Source: Trichobilharzia szidati
Lineage: Eukaryota; Platyhelminthes; Trematoda; Strigeidida; Schistosomatidae
Reading direction: 5' to 3'
Length of the DNA stretch: 64,000 nucleotides
Assembly (NCBI GenBank): GCA_944472155.2
Contig: OX235275.1
Span: 53,213,228-53,277,227, forward strand
Shown here: positions 38,641 through 50,539 of the stretch, piece after piece
Layout: every line of letters starts with the position of its first letter
Numbering within the stretch: the stretch's first letter is position 1
Position numbers and translations under genes: made by a program
The notes under the pieces: model-generated
Databases searched by the model: none
The model's input: the letters and a program-made list of their open reading frames with translations, nothing else
Told to the model about the DNA's origin: nothing

Positions 38641-38895
38641 ATGAGTGGTCACGGCAAAGGTGGGAAGTCTCGCGCTAAGGCAAAGACTCGGTCTGCTCGT
38701 GCTGGTCTTCAGTTTCCAGTTGGTCGTGTGCATCGTCTCTTGCGCAAGGGTAACTACGCTGAACAGGTCGGTGCTGGAGCACCCGTGTACTTGGTAGCTG
38801 TCCTCGACAACCTGCCAGCTATGTTCATTTCATTGATTGACATAACCAGTACGTTAACCTTATTTAGACATTCTTCTCAATATTATTGTTGTTGA
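38641..38895 (+). pseudogene. histone H2A, 3'-truncated copy
   Basis: It starts [60 protein letters not shown]: the N-terminal tail, L1 and first helices of H2A. From about residue 61 it leaves the H2A sequence (DNLPAM in place of EYLTAE) and no nucleosome-docking part or second half of the fold follows. H2A is normally about 125-130 residues; this frame has 84, of which about 60 are H2A. It cannot form a normal histone; most likely a decaying duplicate. Confidence 0.8.
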
Positions 38896-40190
38896 CATTC
38901 ATTTCACTATAACCACAAAAATATTTATTAATATTATTATCACTACTTGTTTGTTGTTTATAGACTGTACTGCAAGCATATACATTCACCAAGGATATAT
39001 ATATCTCCTTATATATGAATTTCTCAGATGCTAACGACCACGCCATTGTTTATTATGTGCATAAATTTTTACTTAAAATCATAACAAGTTTTGATTTCGT
39101 TTTATTCCTGAATTATGCTTCCATGTGCTAATCTTTATTTGACACGGATGCATTCCATACATTCTGATCTTACTTTATACCCTTATTATTGTTAGTGTTA
39201 TTTTTTTGTTATCATTACTGTTAAAATTATCATTTATTTATATTGGCTATATTCATGTAGTCATTCACTATGACAGTATTGCTGGTCCTCCCGACCTCTA
39301 AGAGGGGGAGCCGTGTGGAGTACTCAACAATATGCTTGTACACTTTTTGTTAGTTGTTGAAATTAGAGACATTCTACATGATTTTTGTTTACAACGACTC
39401 ATGTTTAAATATATGTGATTTCCGAACACATTTTCGAAATACAATATATACTGTTGGTGGTTTCGCCTTCTCACTGGCCGTTCCTGTCTACTTGCTCAAC
39501 TTATACCGTATTGTATACTTTGGATTTATTGCAGGAACCTATTATCCTAATCCGAAGACAACTCTACAACCGGCGCACAGCTCCTACCAGTAGACACAAT
39601 TCCAACAGTGAACACTTCTGTGGATTATATTAATAATTTGTAGCAGTGGACTTTAACAAGATATCCAAGTAACCTTTTTATTAACATAACTTATTACTGC
39701 ATTTTTGATAATATATTGACTTGCATTTTTATTCGCATATTTATCATGTTATTGAGTTCTGTAGACAGTCCCCTACAAACTAACTTGTCAAGTTTCTTCC
39801 CCCCCCCAACCACTCTTTGAATCTATTTTGACCAATTTCAATCACCGTCTCACATGCACGTTTGTCACGCAAATAGTATTTATCTTGTCACCCTATAACT
39901 AATCTGTTATTCCATGTTAAAAAATGTATCCGCCTCATAACTGGCAATGATAACAGATAACTGCTTTTTGTTTTTGTTCAGACTGGCTGCCGTTCTTTGG
40001 TTTTTTCCCTTCTTGTCAATTCGTTGTTGTCGTCGAAAACATATTTCGTTACGTTGTGGCTGCTTTTCGGATAATTTTTTTTATAACTGTGTTGAGAGCA
40101 TTTTCGATTTCAGTGAAATTCTATAAATATTGTCGACCCTGAAGTGACAACTGAATTGAATTCACATACGTGATTGTACTTACTTTACTA
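38896..40190. other. no gene recognised
   Basis: AT-rich. An acceptor-like TTTGGATTTATTGCAG at 39520-39535 precedes about 55 open bases, but I cannot link it to any protein. A run of nine C lies at about 39800-39808. Confidence 0.35.
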
Positions 40191-40194
40191 ATAA

Positions 40195-40560
40195 TTTATT
40201 TGGAGTGCCAAACCATTGGATCACGCTACTATTAAATTTGGTGCTCGCCCCCTTATCATTCTCGTCAAGATAGTCATCACGAATCTGAGAGCGAATTGTG
40301 CTGTGACAATTCCCACCACATGTCTTTTGATGAATTCGACTCCTCCCCAAGTAACCATGTCAGTTACTGAATGGTCAAAGAGCTTGCCCTTTAACCTGAT
40401 GGGATTAAGTGCATAGTGCTGAAGAGTCTCAAACAAAGGGAAAATAAGTGTCCAGTACTCCCTGCTTGTTTTCAGTGGTTCTCTAAATCAAGTTAATCAA
40501 TTCGTGACCAGCAATTGAAACCAATCAAACTCCTGCATACAAAAACCTGAAGACCTTATA
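40195..40560 (+). mobile_element. hammerhead SINE, degenerate
   Basis: The tail is clear (CCAGTACTCCCTGCTTGTTT, GGTTCTCTAAATC, AACCAATCAAACTCCTGC). The hammerhead region reads GTGCTGAAGAGTCTCAAACA, AAGGGAAAATAAGTGTCC, a CUGAAGA form without the common 3-nt insertion. The B box is lost by deletion. Confidence 0.6.
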
Positions 40561-40984
40561 TGTGTTAAGTTTATCTCTAGAATGGCGTATAGTGAAATAT
40601 TCTCCGTTCTTATTTCAGTTAGGTATTACTGTGGTCTGAACTTAGACAGTAGCATTGATTTTTTTATCAGCATTTTTTTCATTGGCTAATCAGGCTGGAT
40701 TAAACATCAGACCTGCCGAGCGAGTGGCCAATGAAAATACGAGTACAGACAATGACAACACAATCGCAAAAAATAACCAATCACAAACAAGGCCACCAGG
40801 AGCAGCTGCTAAACGAATTGTGTAGAAATCCGGATAACTCACTACTGGTTTTGACATGTTTTATTTTAAATAATCTGGGAGAATTTTGATATTTTCTGAA
40901 CATTAAAGTTTCTGTAGTAATTGGACTAATTTTTCGGAATAAGGTCGGTAGTCCTACGGTCAACCTTCCCTCTTTTTTCAGGCT

Positions 40985-41598
40985 TACGACTGTATAGTAA
41001 ACTAAATAAAGATGTCAAAGCCTGTGAGGACGGGGAAAGCGAGATAGACCTTTATTACTCTGAAATCAGTCTGGAAGTCTACTGCACTCAGCATAAGGAA
41101 TAAGACTCTCATTTGCAGTACTAACGTCAAGTCGGTCATTTCTTCAATATCATTTGGAAACTTGGCGTGGGCATCACCACCAGTAGCATTCCCAACAGCC
41201 TTCTGAAAACTTTCATCTACAGCTGCCTTCTATCTCTCAATACTGAAGATCAGGTGGCCAAATAAGATAAACAACACCGAATTCTGGTAAGGAACCAACC
41301 AAGAACCAATAGCTCTGTAAATATGATGAATAAAATGGACACAAATCGGGCATACACATTGAGGAGAACGCTAAGTGATATCACACTCCGGTCAGTCTTT
41401 CGAGTAGAACGCAATTGTCAAACGGTGAGTTGTACATGGGTCCGAGAGTGAAACAGAGGGGATCGTGTGAGAAGGAAATGAAAACATATGGACAATGGTG
41501 AAGGCAATCAGTAGAAACTGTAAAGAAGAGAGTAGAATGCAGATGTACTGGTGGAGCTCTATATACCATTCGGAACCTAAGGGAATAATAATAATTTC
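40985..41598 (+). mobile_element. RTE-type LINE 3' fragment
   Basis: ACTAAATAAAGATGTCAAAGC, TCTACTGCACTCAGCATAAGG, TCAGGTGGCCAAATAAGATAA and the tail CTATATACCATTCGGAACCT, AAGGGAATAATAATAAT mark the RTE family. No open frame is left. Confidence 0.75.
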
Positions 41599-41639
41599 CT
41601 TGGCGATGAAAGCATCCTAATAAGCGAATTCAACACATT

Positions 41640-42595
41640 CTTCAGATCTGTTTATATGATCCGTTATGCCCTACACTACAACTGCTGAGTGAAAACGGTT
41701 ATCCAGAAAAAATCATCGATAAGAATATGAATCAAAAATCAAGGCAGCTCAAGGTATCAACAGTTCCTAAAAAGGCCTTATTCTTACAAGTTTAGTTCCT
41801 CGGTGATGATAACATCAGTGAGATATTAACATAATGCCTTAGGAATGTGGTAAAAGTAGCCTTCAACACCGCTGAAGAATATTGTCCCTTTGAAACGACT
41901 CTTATTTTACATTTAGGAGTTAAAGATAAACCGCCTAATTTCACCTCTTCTATGTGTGTGTATCTATCAATTTGAGTGCTCCTGCGGAGCCAGTTAGTTG
42001 CATAGGATGTCCAACTAAGCGTGTTTCTCGTTGGATTTCCGAACACCATCCCGCCTGGTTGGTTAAGTAAAGGACAAACAAAATCCATTCACAGTTCTAT
42101 TCTATCTCATCTCGTGGATACAGAACACAAGATTGATGTTAACGAGGCATCTACCGTGCACACCAACTAATCTTAACTTTACCTCAAGAGTTCGTCTACT
42201 ACATATTGCTGAGACTGGCTGTTGGGATCTACATTAAGAAACCTAACTTATGTATCCAAAAGAAGGTGTTGGTTCAGACACTGTCATTACCTTAATTTGT
42301 TATTGTGGAAATTCCCTAATTTTATTTGATATTCTATTTACTATTACATTTTTATGCTTTTCATAACTTGTACATCTTCTTTGAACTGTAATTCCATCGT
42401 GATCTTACTTAGCAAATCGATATTATTTAAAAAACACACCATTATTGTTATTGACTGCTATTCTAGAGTATTCTATGTATAAAAACATATATATATGATT
42501 GTATAGCGAGAAGAGGAAATTGTCAAAAATGATATTCTTTGCTCAATTTTTTTTGTATTTTTCTAGATGGCTGAATGAATATTTTCGCTATATTA
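41640..42595 (+). mobile_element. PLE, same subfamily as 739-2965, 5'-truncated
   Basis: Frames read NGYPEKIIDKNMNQKSRQLK, VSTVPKKALFLQV, then GVKDKPPNFTSSMCVYLSI and, after shifts, SCIGCPTKRVSRWISEHHPA (GIY-YIG remnant). The 3' end GCGAGAAGAGGAAATTGTC...TTTGCTCAATTTT ends near 42590 like the first copy. Confidence 0.8.
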
Positions 42596-42889
42596 TTTCT
42601 CAATATGATCTCAAAGAAAACCGTTCCAGATATCGAGAATATTTTTTATCTGAGCAATAGCTTTTCAACTTCTCAAAAAAATATAGCCCTGCTTTTAGAA
42701 AAACAAAATAACTTACCCTATAAATTCCAATATTTTAAAAATAATAATTGTTTAACTCACCTTATTTATTGGAAATATTCATGAAAACAAATAGAGTAAA
42801 TTATCAATACAAAGTTCATTTATGCAACCAAATCAATGTCCAAAAATGAGAATATCAAAAGAATTCAATCTTTGAGTTTTAAAGTTTTA

Positions 42890-43050
42890 GTAGCGGTAGT
42901 TTTGTTTATTTTTTTACTGAAGGGGGTGGGGATGGGGTGGAGTTGCTAGGCTCATTCCCAACCTTCCTCCTATTCCGGACTTATTTCTGGGTTGGTCAAG
43001 TAGTGGAAGTGGATCTGGACATCGCGTCTGCTTGGGGAGCATTCCACCGT
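42890..43050 (-). mobile_element. RTE-tailed SINE scrap
   Basis: Minus strand: GGAGGAAGGTTGGGAATGAG, CCTAGCAACTCCACCCC, then CTACCGCTACTAAAACTTTA. The parts follow the order of the SINE body (AAGGTTGG...AGCAACCCCATCC...CTGAAACTT). Confidence 0.5.
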
Positions 43051-43269
43051 TGACGTATTCACCGATAATAATGATAACAATTCCAATTAAATAAATATGA
43101 TCCAGTTCAGAGAACGCAAATGTGATGATAAAAGACTGATCCGTGGTGAAAAAAGAATCCCTTACTCTTCACCAGGTTCTACAGTTATATTATCAATAAC
43201 AATAATAGTTGAGGAACAATTGTTAATGACACCACCAATATTTTAAATAGCATCAAATCGATAACATCA

Positions 43270-43740
43270 ATAGATTGCAGTTTGAAAGCATCTGCAAATG
43301 ACACTACACTTCAAGAGGTGGCTGGACTAGGTACTTCATCTTTCAGTCAAGGAATCATAACCAGTTGTGTGGGAAGTGTGAGCTGCAGACTACTTCTTCT
43401 TTTATCTTACAGTTTACCTGCCCCTGTGGAGCCAGTCAGTTACATTCGGCGTCGCCCTAGGAACTTAGTTTTTCTTGGTGGAGAAGCATCTACCAGGTGT
43501 GATAAAAACCATCAGTACTTCGATATTAAACTACCCTATCCAAACAGGCTGTAAAGCCAGTCACTACTGAGGAATCTTTCTCTATCCTGTATTGGGTACC
43601 AAATAATTTAGCAAAACACACGGTGCACGCAATACGTCAAGCAGGAGAGGCCATTTCAATTCTCCTAAAACAACAACCAGAGCTCTTTGTGCAAAATAAA
43701 CGGGTTTGGCCACTATAGCTACCCTGGACTGCTCTATGGG
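43270..43740 (+). pseudogene. PLE GIY-YIG and C-terminus fragment
   Basis: Frames read SSFILQFTCPCGASQLHSAS (FTC-CGAS--, start of the GIY-YIG region), PRNLVFLGGEAST, then TTEESFSILYWVPNNLAKHT and AISILLKQQPELFVQNKRVW. Same subfamily as 4790 and 37330. Confidence 0.7.
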
Positions 43741-43808
43741 ACCAGCAAATTCTCTATTATTATTTTTCTTAATTGATCTGATATTGAGTTTAGTGTTATA
43801 TTGATGCA

Positions 43809-43809
<1 letters not shown>

Positions 43810-43841
<32 letters not shown>

Positions 43842-43854
43842 CATTATTATTATT
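43810..43854. repeat. (TTA)n microsatellite
   Basis: About fifteen units with one TCA interruption. Confidence 0.9.
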
Positions 43855-44017
43855 AACATAGACCTAATTTTTATAAAATACTACATTTATCCTTACGGTA
43901 CTGTTTGTATTTCCCTCCCCTTATGACCCTAGAACCCTATTGGTTATTGACTGTTCTAACTTATTAGTGTAATTAGTGACTCACAAGGCCATTCAAAGTA
44001 TATATATATACTGCATG

Positions 44018-45045
44018 CCAAGTAGTCCACAATGGGAAACTTACGAAATCCTTTGAAGTGAGGACAGGAGTAAGACAAGCTGGCTGCCTACTATCGCCTA
44101 TGATTTTCCTGATGGCAGTAGATTAGATAATGCGACAGACAGCGGACAATGAGGAAACAGGTATAAGATGGACTCACACAAAAAACTTGGAGGATCTGGA
44201 CTTCGCCGATGATATATGTCTGATTTCCCACAAACTGGAAGACATGCAAGTGAAAAGCAACAAGTTGGCAGAAGAAGCATCCAGAGAAGATAGGACTTCA
44301 GGTGAACATAGAGAAAACAGATGTGATGAAGATTCCTGGACAACACCACCAACAGCAGCAACAACAACAACAGACAACAATCAGCATAAATGGAAGGAAC
44401 CTGAAAGAAACAACCTCCTTTGCCTACCTTGGAAGCATCGTTTCAATTACAGGAGGACGGAACTGACGAGGATATCAAAGCAAGAATCGGAAAAGCAAGA
44501 CAAGCTTTCACTACTCTCAAGTCTGTGTGGGGGTCAACAGCACTACTCAGCATGAAAAATAAGAGCTGGATTTTCAAATCCAATGTGAAGTCAGTGCTAC
44601 TATACGGATCAGAGACTTGCACTGCGCGTCATAAAGAGCATCTCAAACAAACTACAGACCTTCATTAACATCTGTCTTCGCTCAATACTCAAGATCAGAT
44701 GGCCAGAAAAGATCAGCAACAGGGATCTTTGGGAGCGAACGAACCAGGAACCCATTGTGAAACAAATAGGCAGGAAGAAATGGAGATGGATTGGCTGGCT
44801 ATACTCTGAGGAAACCATCAAGTGACATCACTAGACAAGCCATTGCTCGAGTGGAACCCGACCTAATGGGAAGCGGCGAGTTGGTCGTCAGTGCAAGGGT
44901 GACTTGTTGGAGGTCATGTGAAGAGGAGATGAAAGCATGTGGGCAGATCTGGAGTCAGATAAAGACTCTAGCAGAGAACCGAACGCAATGGACACGCACG
45001 TCTGAAGCCCTATGTTTCTCTAGGAATTGAAGGAAGCAATTATAT
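44018..45045 (+). mobile_element. RTE-type LINE 3' half
   Basis: RT motif B onwards: VVHNGKLTKSFEVRTGVRQA, GCLLSPMIFLMAVD, then IRWTHTKNLEDLDFADDICL, ISHKLEDMQVKSNKLAEEAS. Next come glutamine-coding CAACAGCAGCAACAACAAC, the C-terminal region, and the tail GAAGCCCTATGTTTCTCTAG, AATTGAAGGAAGCAAT. The copy has one stop at the FLMAVD*IM position and several shifts later. Confidence 0.85.
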
Positions 45046-45940
45046 ATATAAATATATAATGCAATCAACTATTGAACATATTGAACAATGTATGAACGAT
45101 ACCTCCTATCAATTAGTTTATCTGATTGCATCATTTCAATCAAACCATCTCTAATAAAATTTAATCACCATTCATAGACAGACTTGATAACTCTTTTATT
45201 GATTACTCCCCAGTGAATTAATCCCACATAATAGCGTTAAAAAAATGTTATTTAAATTGCCTAATGTATTAATTAATCACTTCAATTAAATAAAACTGCT
45301 CTGGATAAAATCAAAGCTTATCTTCCCACGTTTTTCCTACCTTTAGACATCAGATTAGACAGAGTATGGAAGGGTGGAAATTATACACCAATGAAAATTC
45401 CATACACACACACATACACTCACTCACACCGGCGTCATTAATTATTTTCACGACAAAAAAAAATATATTATCATAATTCTCTTTTGATTACTTTCTAAAT
45501 GATGTAATCATATCTATTAATCAAAATGTATACTTTGTCTAATGCTTATTACGTATTTATTGATCTGTTTTAGCCTCCTATTGGTCGATGTGTATTGTAT
45601 CGATCGATATGATTTAAAAAAAGTAAATTAAAATAGATTAATTGTATGTATAGTCTGAATTAATCTAGCCTAATTCACTACTTTGCTAGCCAATTTTTAA
45701 AACCCGATAAAAGAGCGGATGCTAAACATGGGGGCTAGTGATCTTATCATGAGTAAATCAATCTAATCTCTACAGAAACTACAATGCACAGCAACAATAT
45801 ATGAAATACACACACACAAACACTCTTTCTTCATTGGAATTCGGGAGGTAAAATGACGTAGGCTGATGAAAGCCTTTGGGTAGTCAGTCAGTCAGTTGGT
45901 TCTGTCGTCTTTCAATGAAAGCAAAAATAAACACGGCTGT
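45046..45940. other. no gene recognised; (CA)n
   Basis: AT-rich. Short CA microsatellites at about 45403-45426 and 45810-45820. Confidence 0.4.
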
Positions 45941-47225
45941 ATTAAGCACACAAGAAGATGTGGACGTCGTGGATGATTTATTTCTAATGTCACACAAATA
46001 GGATGACTTTTAGGCGGAAACCGAAAAGTTGTAAGAGGAAGAGGGAGGTGAACAAGATGGGATTTCAAGTAAAAAAATAGAGAAGACAGAGGTGATGAAG
46101 ACACTACCCCACAGCCGCCAACGACTAGCACTAGTCATTATCAGCAGGAGAAATCTGAACGAGATCAGTTCTTTGACTTCTCTAGGCAGCTTCGTTTCAA
46201 CTACATGTGATGGCATGTAGAGGATGTTAGCTCATGATGAAATCCCCCATGCAATTAAACAAAATCCCTACAAAACAAATACTTGAAAATTAATCTGATG
46301 CTCACTAGTGACTGGCCCTATTCAGGCAGTTAACCTGGGGTTCTAGTGGGAAGCCGTGACCAGTAGGGTACAGAAGGTTAAAGATGAAGCAGTAACTCAC
46401 CGAAGAAGACATTGCAAAATGGTCGCGCTATGTCGTGAATAAGCAGAAGTTAGAATTCAAGGACCATTGGATCAGGTCCCAGTGGCCCAATGGTCTAAGA
46501 GCTCGCCTTGTAACCAGAAGGTCCTAGGTTTGAAACACAGACTAGGACGAAACAGCTGTTCAGTACTCCCAGGTTTTCCAGTGGTTCTCTAACTGATGAT
46601 GAAATCCTCCATGCAATCAAACAAAATCCCTACAAAACCAATACTTGAAGATATTATAGCTGTCTAGGATCAGGGAAGCAAGACAGACCTTTTTTACTCT
46701 GAAACCAGAGTGAAAAGCAGCTGCACTCAGCTTAAGGAACACGATTTGGACTTTCAAACACTAATGTCAAAATGATTACTTCTATGTGGTTAAAACCAAC
46801 TTGGAGTGTCTCCAAAAGCATCTCCAACCGGCTGGTGCAAACTTTCATCAACAGTTACTTTCATTAGTTCATTAGATCAAATGGACATAAAGGATTAGCA
46901 ACTAGAACCTCCGGCGACAAGATAAACAAGGACCTATCATCCTATGAGTATGTCTAAGGAAATCAAGGTAGCCTGGATACACACACATATATTGACGAAG
47001 GAGACTGCTGGGTGACATCTAGCAGTCGCCAGTCAAGCCCTCTAGTGGAATTCGAATGGAAAATGACCAGTTAGGGGTTCGGCGGTAGCATGGAGGAAAT
47101 TATGTGAACTAAAGATCAGAAGTGATTGGCACTCTTGGAGCCATGCAAAAAGGACTGCAGAGAATAGAAAGAAATGGAGATGGGCTGTCGAAGCTTTATG
47201 TTCCACTCGGAACCTAATGTAATAC
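45941..47225 (+). mobile_element. RTE-type LINE 3' half split by a SINE array
   Basis: 45941-46215 encodes the region around the catalytic box, here DVVDDLFLMSHK (FADD changed to VVDD), then KKIEKTEVMKTLPHS. 46656-47225 continues with ACCAGAGTGAAAAGCAGCTGC, the C-terminal region and the tail CTTTATGTTCCACTCGGAACC. The SINE array at 46216-46655 sits between. Confidence 0.75.
46216..46655 (+). mobile_element. hammerhead SINE tandem (tail plus full unit)
   Basis: A tail-only unit (GTTAGCTCATGATGAAATCC, CCCATGCAATTAAACAAAAT) is followed by a full unit ending in the same diagnostic tail variant (GATGAAATCCTCCATGCAAT, CAAACAAAATCCC), 362 bases later. The shared CCATGCAAT variant shows that the two are sisters. 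The second unit has lost the CTGATGA box (CACAGACTAGGACGAAACAGC). Confidence 0.75.
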
Positions 47226-47594
47226 TTCTATGGATGTGTAGAAACAACAAAAAAACTCGTCTGTGCAAAGAATGAAAATGGTGGTTATATTATTTTGCGG
47301 ATTTTTGTCAACTGCATACAACCTAAATTGTATCAAAATATAAATCACAAAATGATCTGACTGAACATTCTTTTATCACAGTGATGTCGAGTTATTGATT
47401 GAAAGTGCAAGCTATATAATTTTCAAATGTTTGGTAACCACGTCTGCCCATGGTTCTGCTTTTAAGCTGATGACTAGCTGCTAAACTAGGCGGGATTACA
47501 CACACACACGCACAGTGATAAATCCAACGACAGAGTAATTATACGCTGGTTTTCAGGAGAACCTATTGCAAGTTCAGAAAGGAATGCAATATCA

Positions 47595-47886
47595 GGCAAC
47601 AGTACAGAATAAACACCAAAGCCAAACGACCTTGAATCAACCAATCAGATTGCTCAGAATTACAAATGGATGCTTTTCATAATCTTTGTTGCAAGATTGA
47701 CTCTAACCCTAATCTCCTTTGCAAGTTCCACCCTAACCTTAATTATAACCCTACCTTAAACTTGCTCTAACCTTAACTCTGAGTTAGGATGAAACTTGCA
47801 ATGAAAAGTATCCATCTGTAGTGTTTAGCGATCTGATTGGTTGATTCAAGGTCATTTGGCTTTGGTGTCTATTATTCACTGTTGCC
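47595..47886. mobile_element. Merlin-related MITE with telomere-like interior
   Basis: The ends GGCAACAGTACAGAATAAAC... and ...GTGTCTATTATTCACTGTTGCC are inverted repeats of about 85 bases (47595-47680 and 47803-47886). They share GACCTTGA-TC-ACCAATCAG and the GGCAA terminus with the Merlin copy at 28583. No coding part. No convincing target duplication was found. Confidence 0.75.
47700..47790 (-). repeat. degenerate telomere-like array inside the MITE
   Basis: CTAACCCTAATC, CACCCTAACCTTAAT, TAACCCTACC, CTCTAACCTTAAC: the reverse complement of TTAGGG-type units, about 90 bases, comparable with 20568-20670. Confidence 0.7.
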
Positions 47887-48028
47887 GGGTAGCATTCTGC
47901 GGTGCAACTGCTCGACAACTCTCTCCCTCGATGGAGTCTCCCGCTAGCTGACATCATGTCATCACCTTTGTAAGCACGTTAAAGAAACTTCTCTGTATAT
48001 AAACTTAATTAATTTTCTTTCAGGGCTG

Positions 48029-48086
48029 TATGCAGCTGATGAGAAGCCGACGAGACATAAACGATGGTACCATCTTATTTTGCGTA
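48029..48086 (+). ncRNA. PLE hammerhead motif, one core base changed
   Basis: TATGCAG, CTGATGA, GAAGCCGAC, GAGA, stem-loop around GATGGTACCATC, UAUU, then TTGCGTA. Helix I pairs over seven positions using two wobble pairs. GAAA has become GAGA, which should abolish activity. Confidence 0.55.
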
Positions 48087-48640
48087 AACTGCTATTGTCT
48101 TTTTACTTTGTCCAATTTATATTTCAACTTGAAAACATTTCTTTCCCGTTAGTAGTACGTTTAAAACAAGCAATAGTAGTGAAAAAAACACATTATTTAA
48201 TGAATTCAAATAATTCATCTAAAGATAAGAAAGGAAGAGTGATATCAGAGACTAGTTCTAAAAAGAAGGTTTATTATATACAGCTGCCTTACAAGGGAGA
48301 TAATGTTACTCAGTTGGTGAAACATCGTTTGGAGAAAGCAGTTGCTCATATACACAACAAAGGGGGATAGTGCAAGCAACAGGTTAAGATAAGACGTCGA
48401 TCTTTGCTAAATCAAAATTTGTATATTACAGTTTACATGTGTTTGTGGAAACAAATGCATTGGGTGTACGGAAAGATATCTATCAGCTCGAGTTTTCCTA
48501 CACTGCTTCAAATGGCTTTCTAGTACTCATGATGGTATCTCAAAGAGCTCAATCAACACACAACATTTATTAAACTGTGATCATACCAGTGACGTTTAGT
48601 AGAAGTTTTATTGTTATTAATAAGCTGGGTAATAGAAAAA
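48080..48640 (+). pseudogene. PLE connector and GIY-YIG endonuclease
   Basis: Frame 1 reads KKVYYIQLPYKGDNVTQLVK, HRLEKAVAHIHNKGG; YIQLPYKGD is the PLE connector motif. A second frame (48430-48590) reads CVCGNKCIGCTERYLSARVF, LHCFKWLSSTHDGISKSSIN, TQHLLNCDHT, the GIY-YIG domain with YIG changed to CIG. One frameshift near 48370-48430. Confidence 0.8.
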
Positions 48641-48811
48641 AGCTCTTGGTTTCGCTGTAGCCTGTACAACCAGATAAAAGAATACGGATCTACGTTTAGA
48701 AAAGGAGACAGCAGCAGCTAGCTTAAATCATCTACCTTGGTAGCACACTTTGATTTGATTTTACCTTAATAATTTTCCTTCTCTTCCCTCTTCTCTTTAC
48801 AATGCCTTTTC

Positions 48812-48812
<1 letters not shown>

Positions 48813-48856
<44 letters not shown>
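48813..48856. repeat. (ATT)n microsatellite
   Basis: About fourteen perfect units. Confidence 0.9.
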
Positions 48857-48858
<2 letters not shown>

Positions 48859-49129
48859 TCGATAAACTGTTATCTTTCTCAGGATATGTGCAAATCGAGA
48901 AATCATACTTGAGTGTTAATAAGTCTTGGTGAGGATTGTTCAAACTATCTTAAAATCTCGTTATTTAGTCCTAAATGGTTTGCCACATATGTTTTTTTAT
49001 TTATTGACTTGTGTTTTTTTACAAAGTTTCCTTGTATTTCATTATTATTATCATTATATCTGGATGTTTATAATTATGAAATGATAGAGAAGATTTGTAA
49101 CTCAGGTGGATGATTTGCAATTAATTGTG

Positions 49130-50535
49130 TTCTCTGAGCTGCCAGTTGATTTAATTGCGAAGCTTTCGTTGTCCCCCTTGGCCAACATCTTTCTTCAGTG
49201 CGGGTTTTAGTATGAAATGAACTTATTTTAATTCTCCATGAATGATGTAATTGTATCTCCTGGCAACCATCTTCGCAACAACTGTAGTGATCATTTTTTA
49301 TTGACTTGAAATTTGAACTTTCTCATCACATGATTTACTTTTTATTAGTTGGTAAATTTGCTCCATATTAATCTTTTTGTTAATCGCTGGCTGATTCACT
49401 TGAGTACCAGGCAGTCTTCTAGGAATTCTCTGACTGCATTTTTGGTGTTTCCTCTGTTTAAAATCTTGACATTATCCCAATCATCAAATAGGTGTCCATA
49501 ACCACCCACATGCATCAATATGAAGGAATATATATCATTGTCTTTTTACAGCTAATTTGTGTTCCCTAGATTTTGATTCGAAGAGGGGTATGTCCACTTT
49601 GACCGATGTAATATCTATTGCAGTTCATACAATTTATTTTGTAAATGGTATTAATTTTATCTCCTTTTTCTGTTGGATCTTTTGGTTTGCTCAAATCTAA
49701 CGAAGTGATTTGACTGGCTTGTATGTTATATCTAATTCAAACGATTTTAATATTCGAGCTGTTACTTCAGAGATATTTTTTATATACGGTAGAATGAATT
49801 TCTTTGTAGTCTTTGATGATGATGGTTTCTTGTTGGTGTTATGACTCGAGTTTAAACACTTTTTGATGAAATTGTGAGGACATCCATTCTTTTTGAAGAT
49901 GGTTTATAGGTATTTTTCTTTCATTCTTTTGAACACAGGTGTGCTACAGTGTGCTTGGACTGTTTTTAAAAATGTCTACACATAGTTTCTTTTATGGGGT
50001 AATTGGGTTATTGCTAAACTATAGTTGAGTACTTCGTCTGTGTGTGTTGATTCTCTATATACTTGTGTTTCTTAATTTCCTGTTTTAGTTCTCTTGATTA
50101 AGACATCCAAGAATGGAGTTTTGTTGTCTAATTCTTCTTCTCTCGTGGTGAATTTGATGTCTTCAAATATGTTGTTTATTGATTTGTGGGTATATTCCAA
50201 ATCACATTTCTTTTAACTATTACAAATGTATCATCAACGTAACGTACCCAGACTTTTGGTTTAATTATAGGTAGAGCTATTAATTCTAATCTTTGCATGG
50301 TGGCTTCAGCTATTAATCCTGATATAGGCGATGATCCGATTGATGTTCCTTTTATCTGTTCGCATATTTGACTATTGAATTCGAAATATATTGTAAGACA
50401 TAATTCTATGAGTTATATCCAAGTTGACCATTGCGTTTTTATGTTTTTATCACTATAGTGTAATTGTTGCATAGTTTCTGTTGCTAGTTTTGTGTTATTA
50501 GGTAGTACTTTGATGAATATTATTCACCTAATAAT
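49130..50535 (-). mobile_element. PLE, RT core to 3' end, inverted
   Basis: Read on the minus strand: RT motif B and YVDD, then the connector, GIY-YIG remnant, and a 3' region that contains AAGATGTTGGCC...GGGACAACGAAAGCTTCGC (about 49145-49200) and is repeated at 17640-17980. Second-best RT coverage among the PLEs. Confidence 0.85.
49590..50420 (-). pseudogene. PLE reverse transcriptase core and GIY-YIG remnant
   Basis: Minus strand 50360-50205 reads EQIKGTSIGSSPISGLIAEA, TMQRLELIALPIIKPKVWVR, YVDDTFVI; YVDD is at 50241-50230, while the usual MGSP is IGSS. Further on, TKENTKNDQRS-type and VFKRMKEKYL-like connector pieces are visible, then NTIYKINCMNCNRYYIGQSG at about 49660-49595 (IYKI...YYIGQ, both halves of the GIY-YIG signature). 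Multiple stops. Confidence 0.8.
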
Positions 50536-50539
50536 GACG

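Larger units (their letters stand above)
47937..48770 (+). mobile_element. PLE with direct end repeat and hammerhead motif, 5'-truncated
   Basis: The end repeat runs from about 47937 (GCTGACATCATGTCATCACC) to 48090 and matches 61195-61345. It is followed at once by coding sequence that joins connector to endonuclease. Here the end repeat is in the same orientation as the coding part, unlike at 14460, 21440 and 60092. Confidence 0.75.

Noticed and set aside
38641..38895. Working histone H2A gene
   Set aside because: The second half of the histone fold and the docking domain are missing, and the sequence after residue 60 has no H2A likeness.
42575..42784. Small gene after the PLE at 42.6 kb
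   Set aside because: The start is PLE 3' end sequence and the rest is low-complexity AT-rich; no splice or start context.
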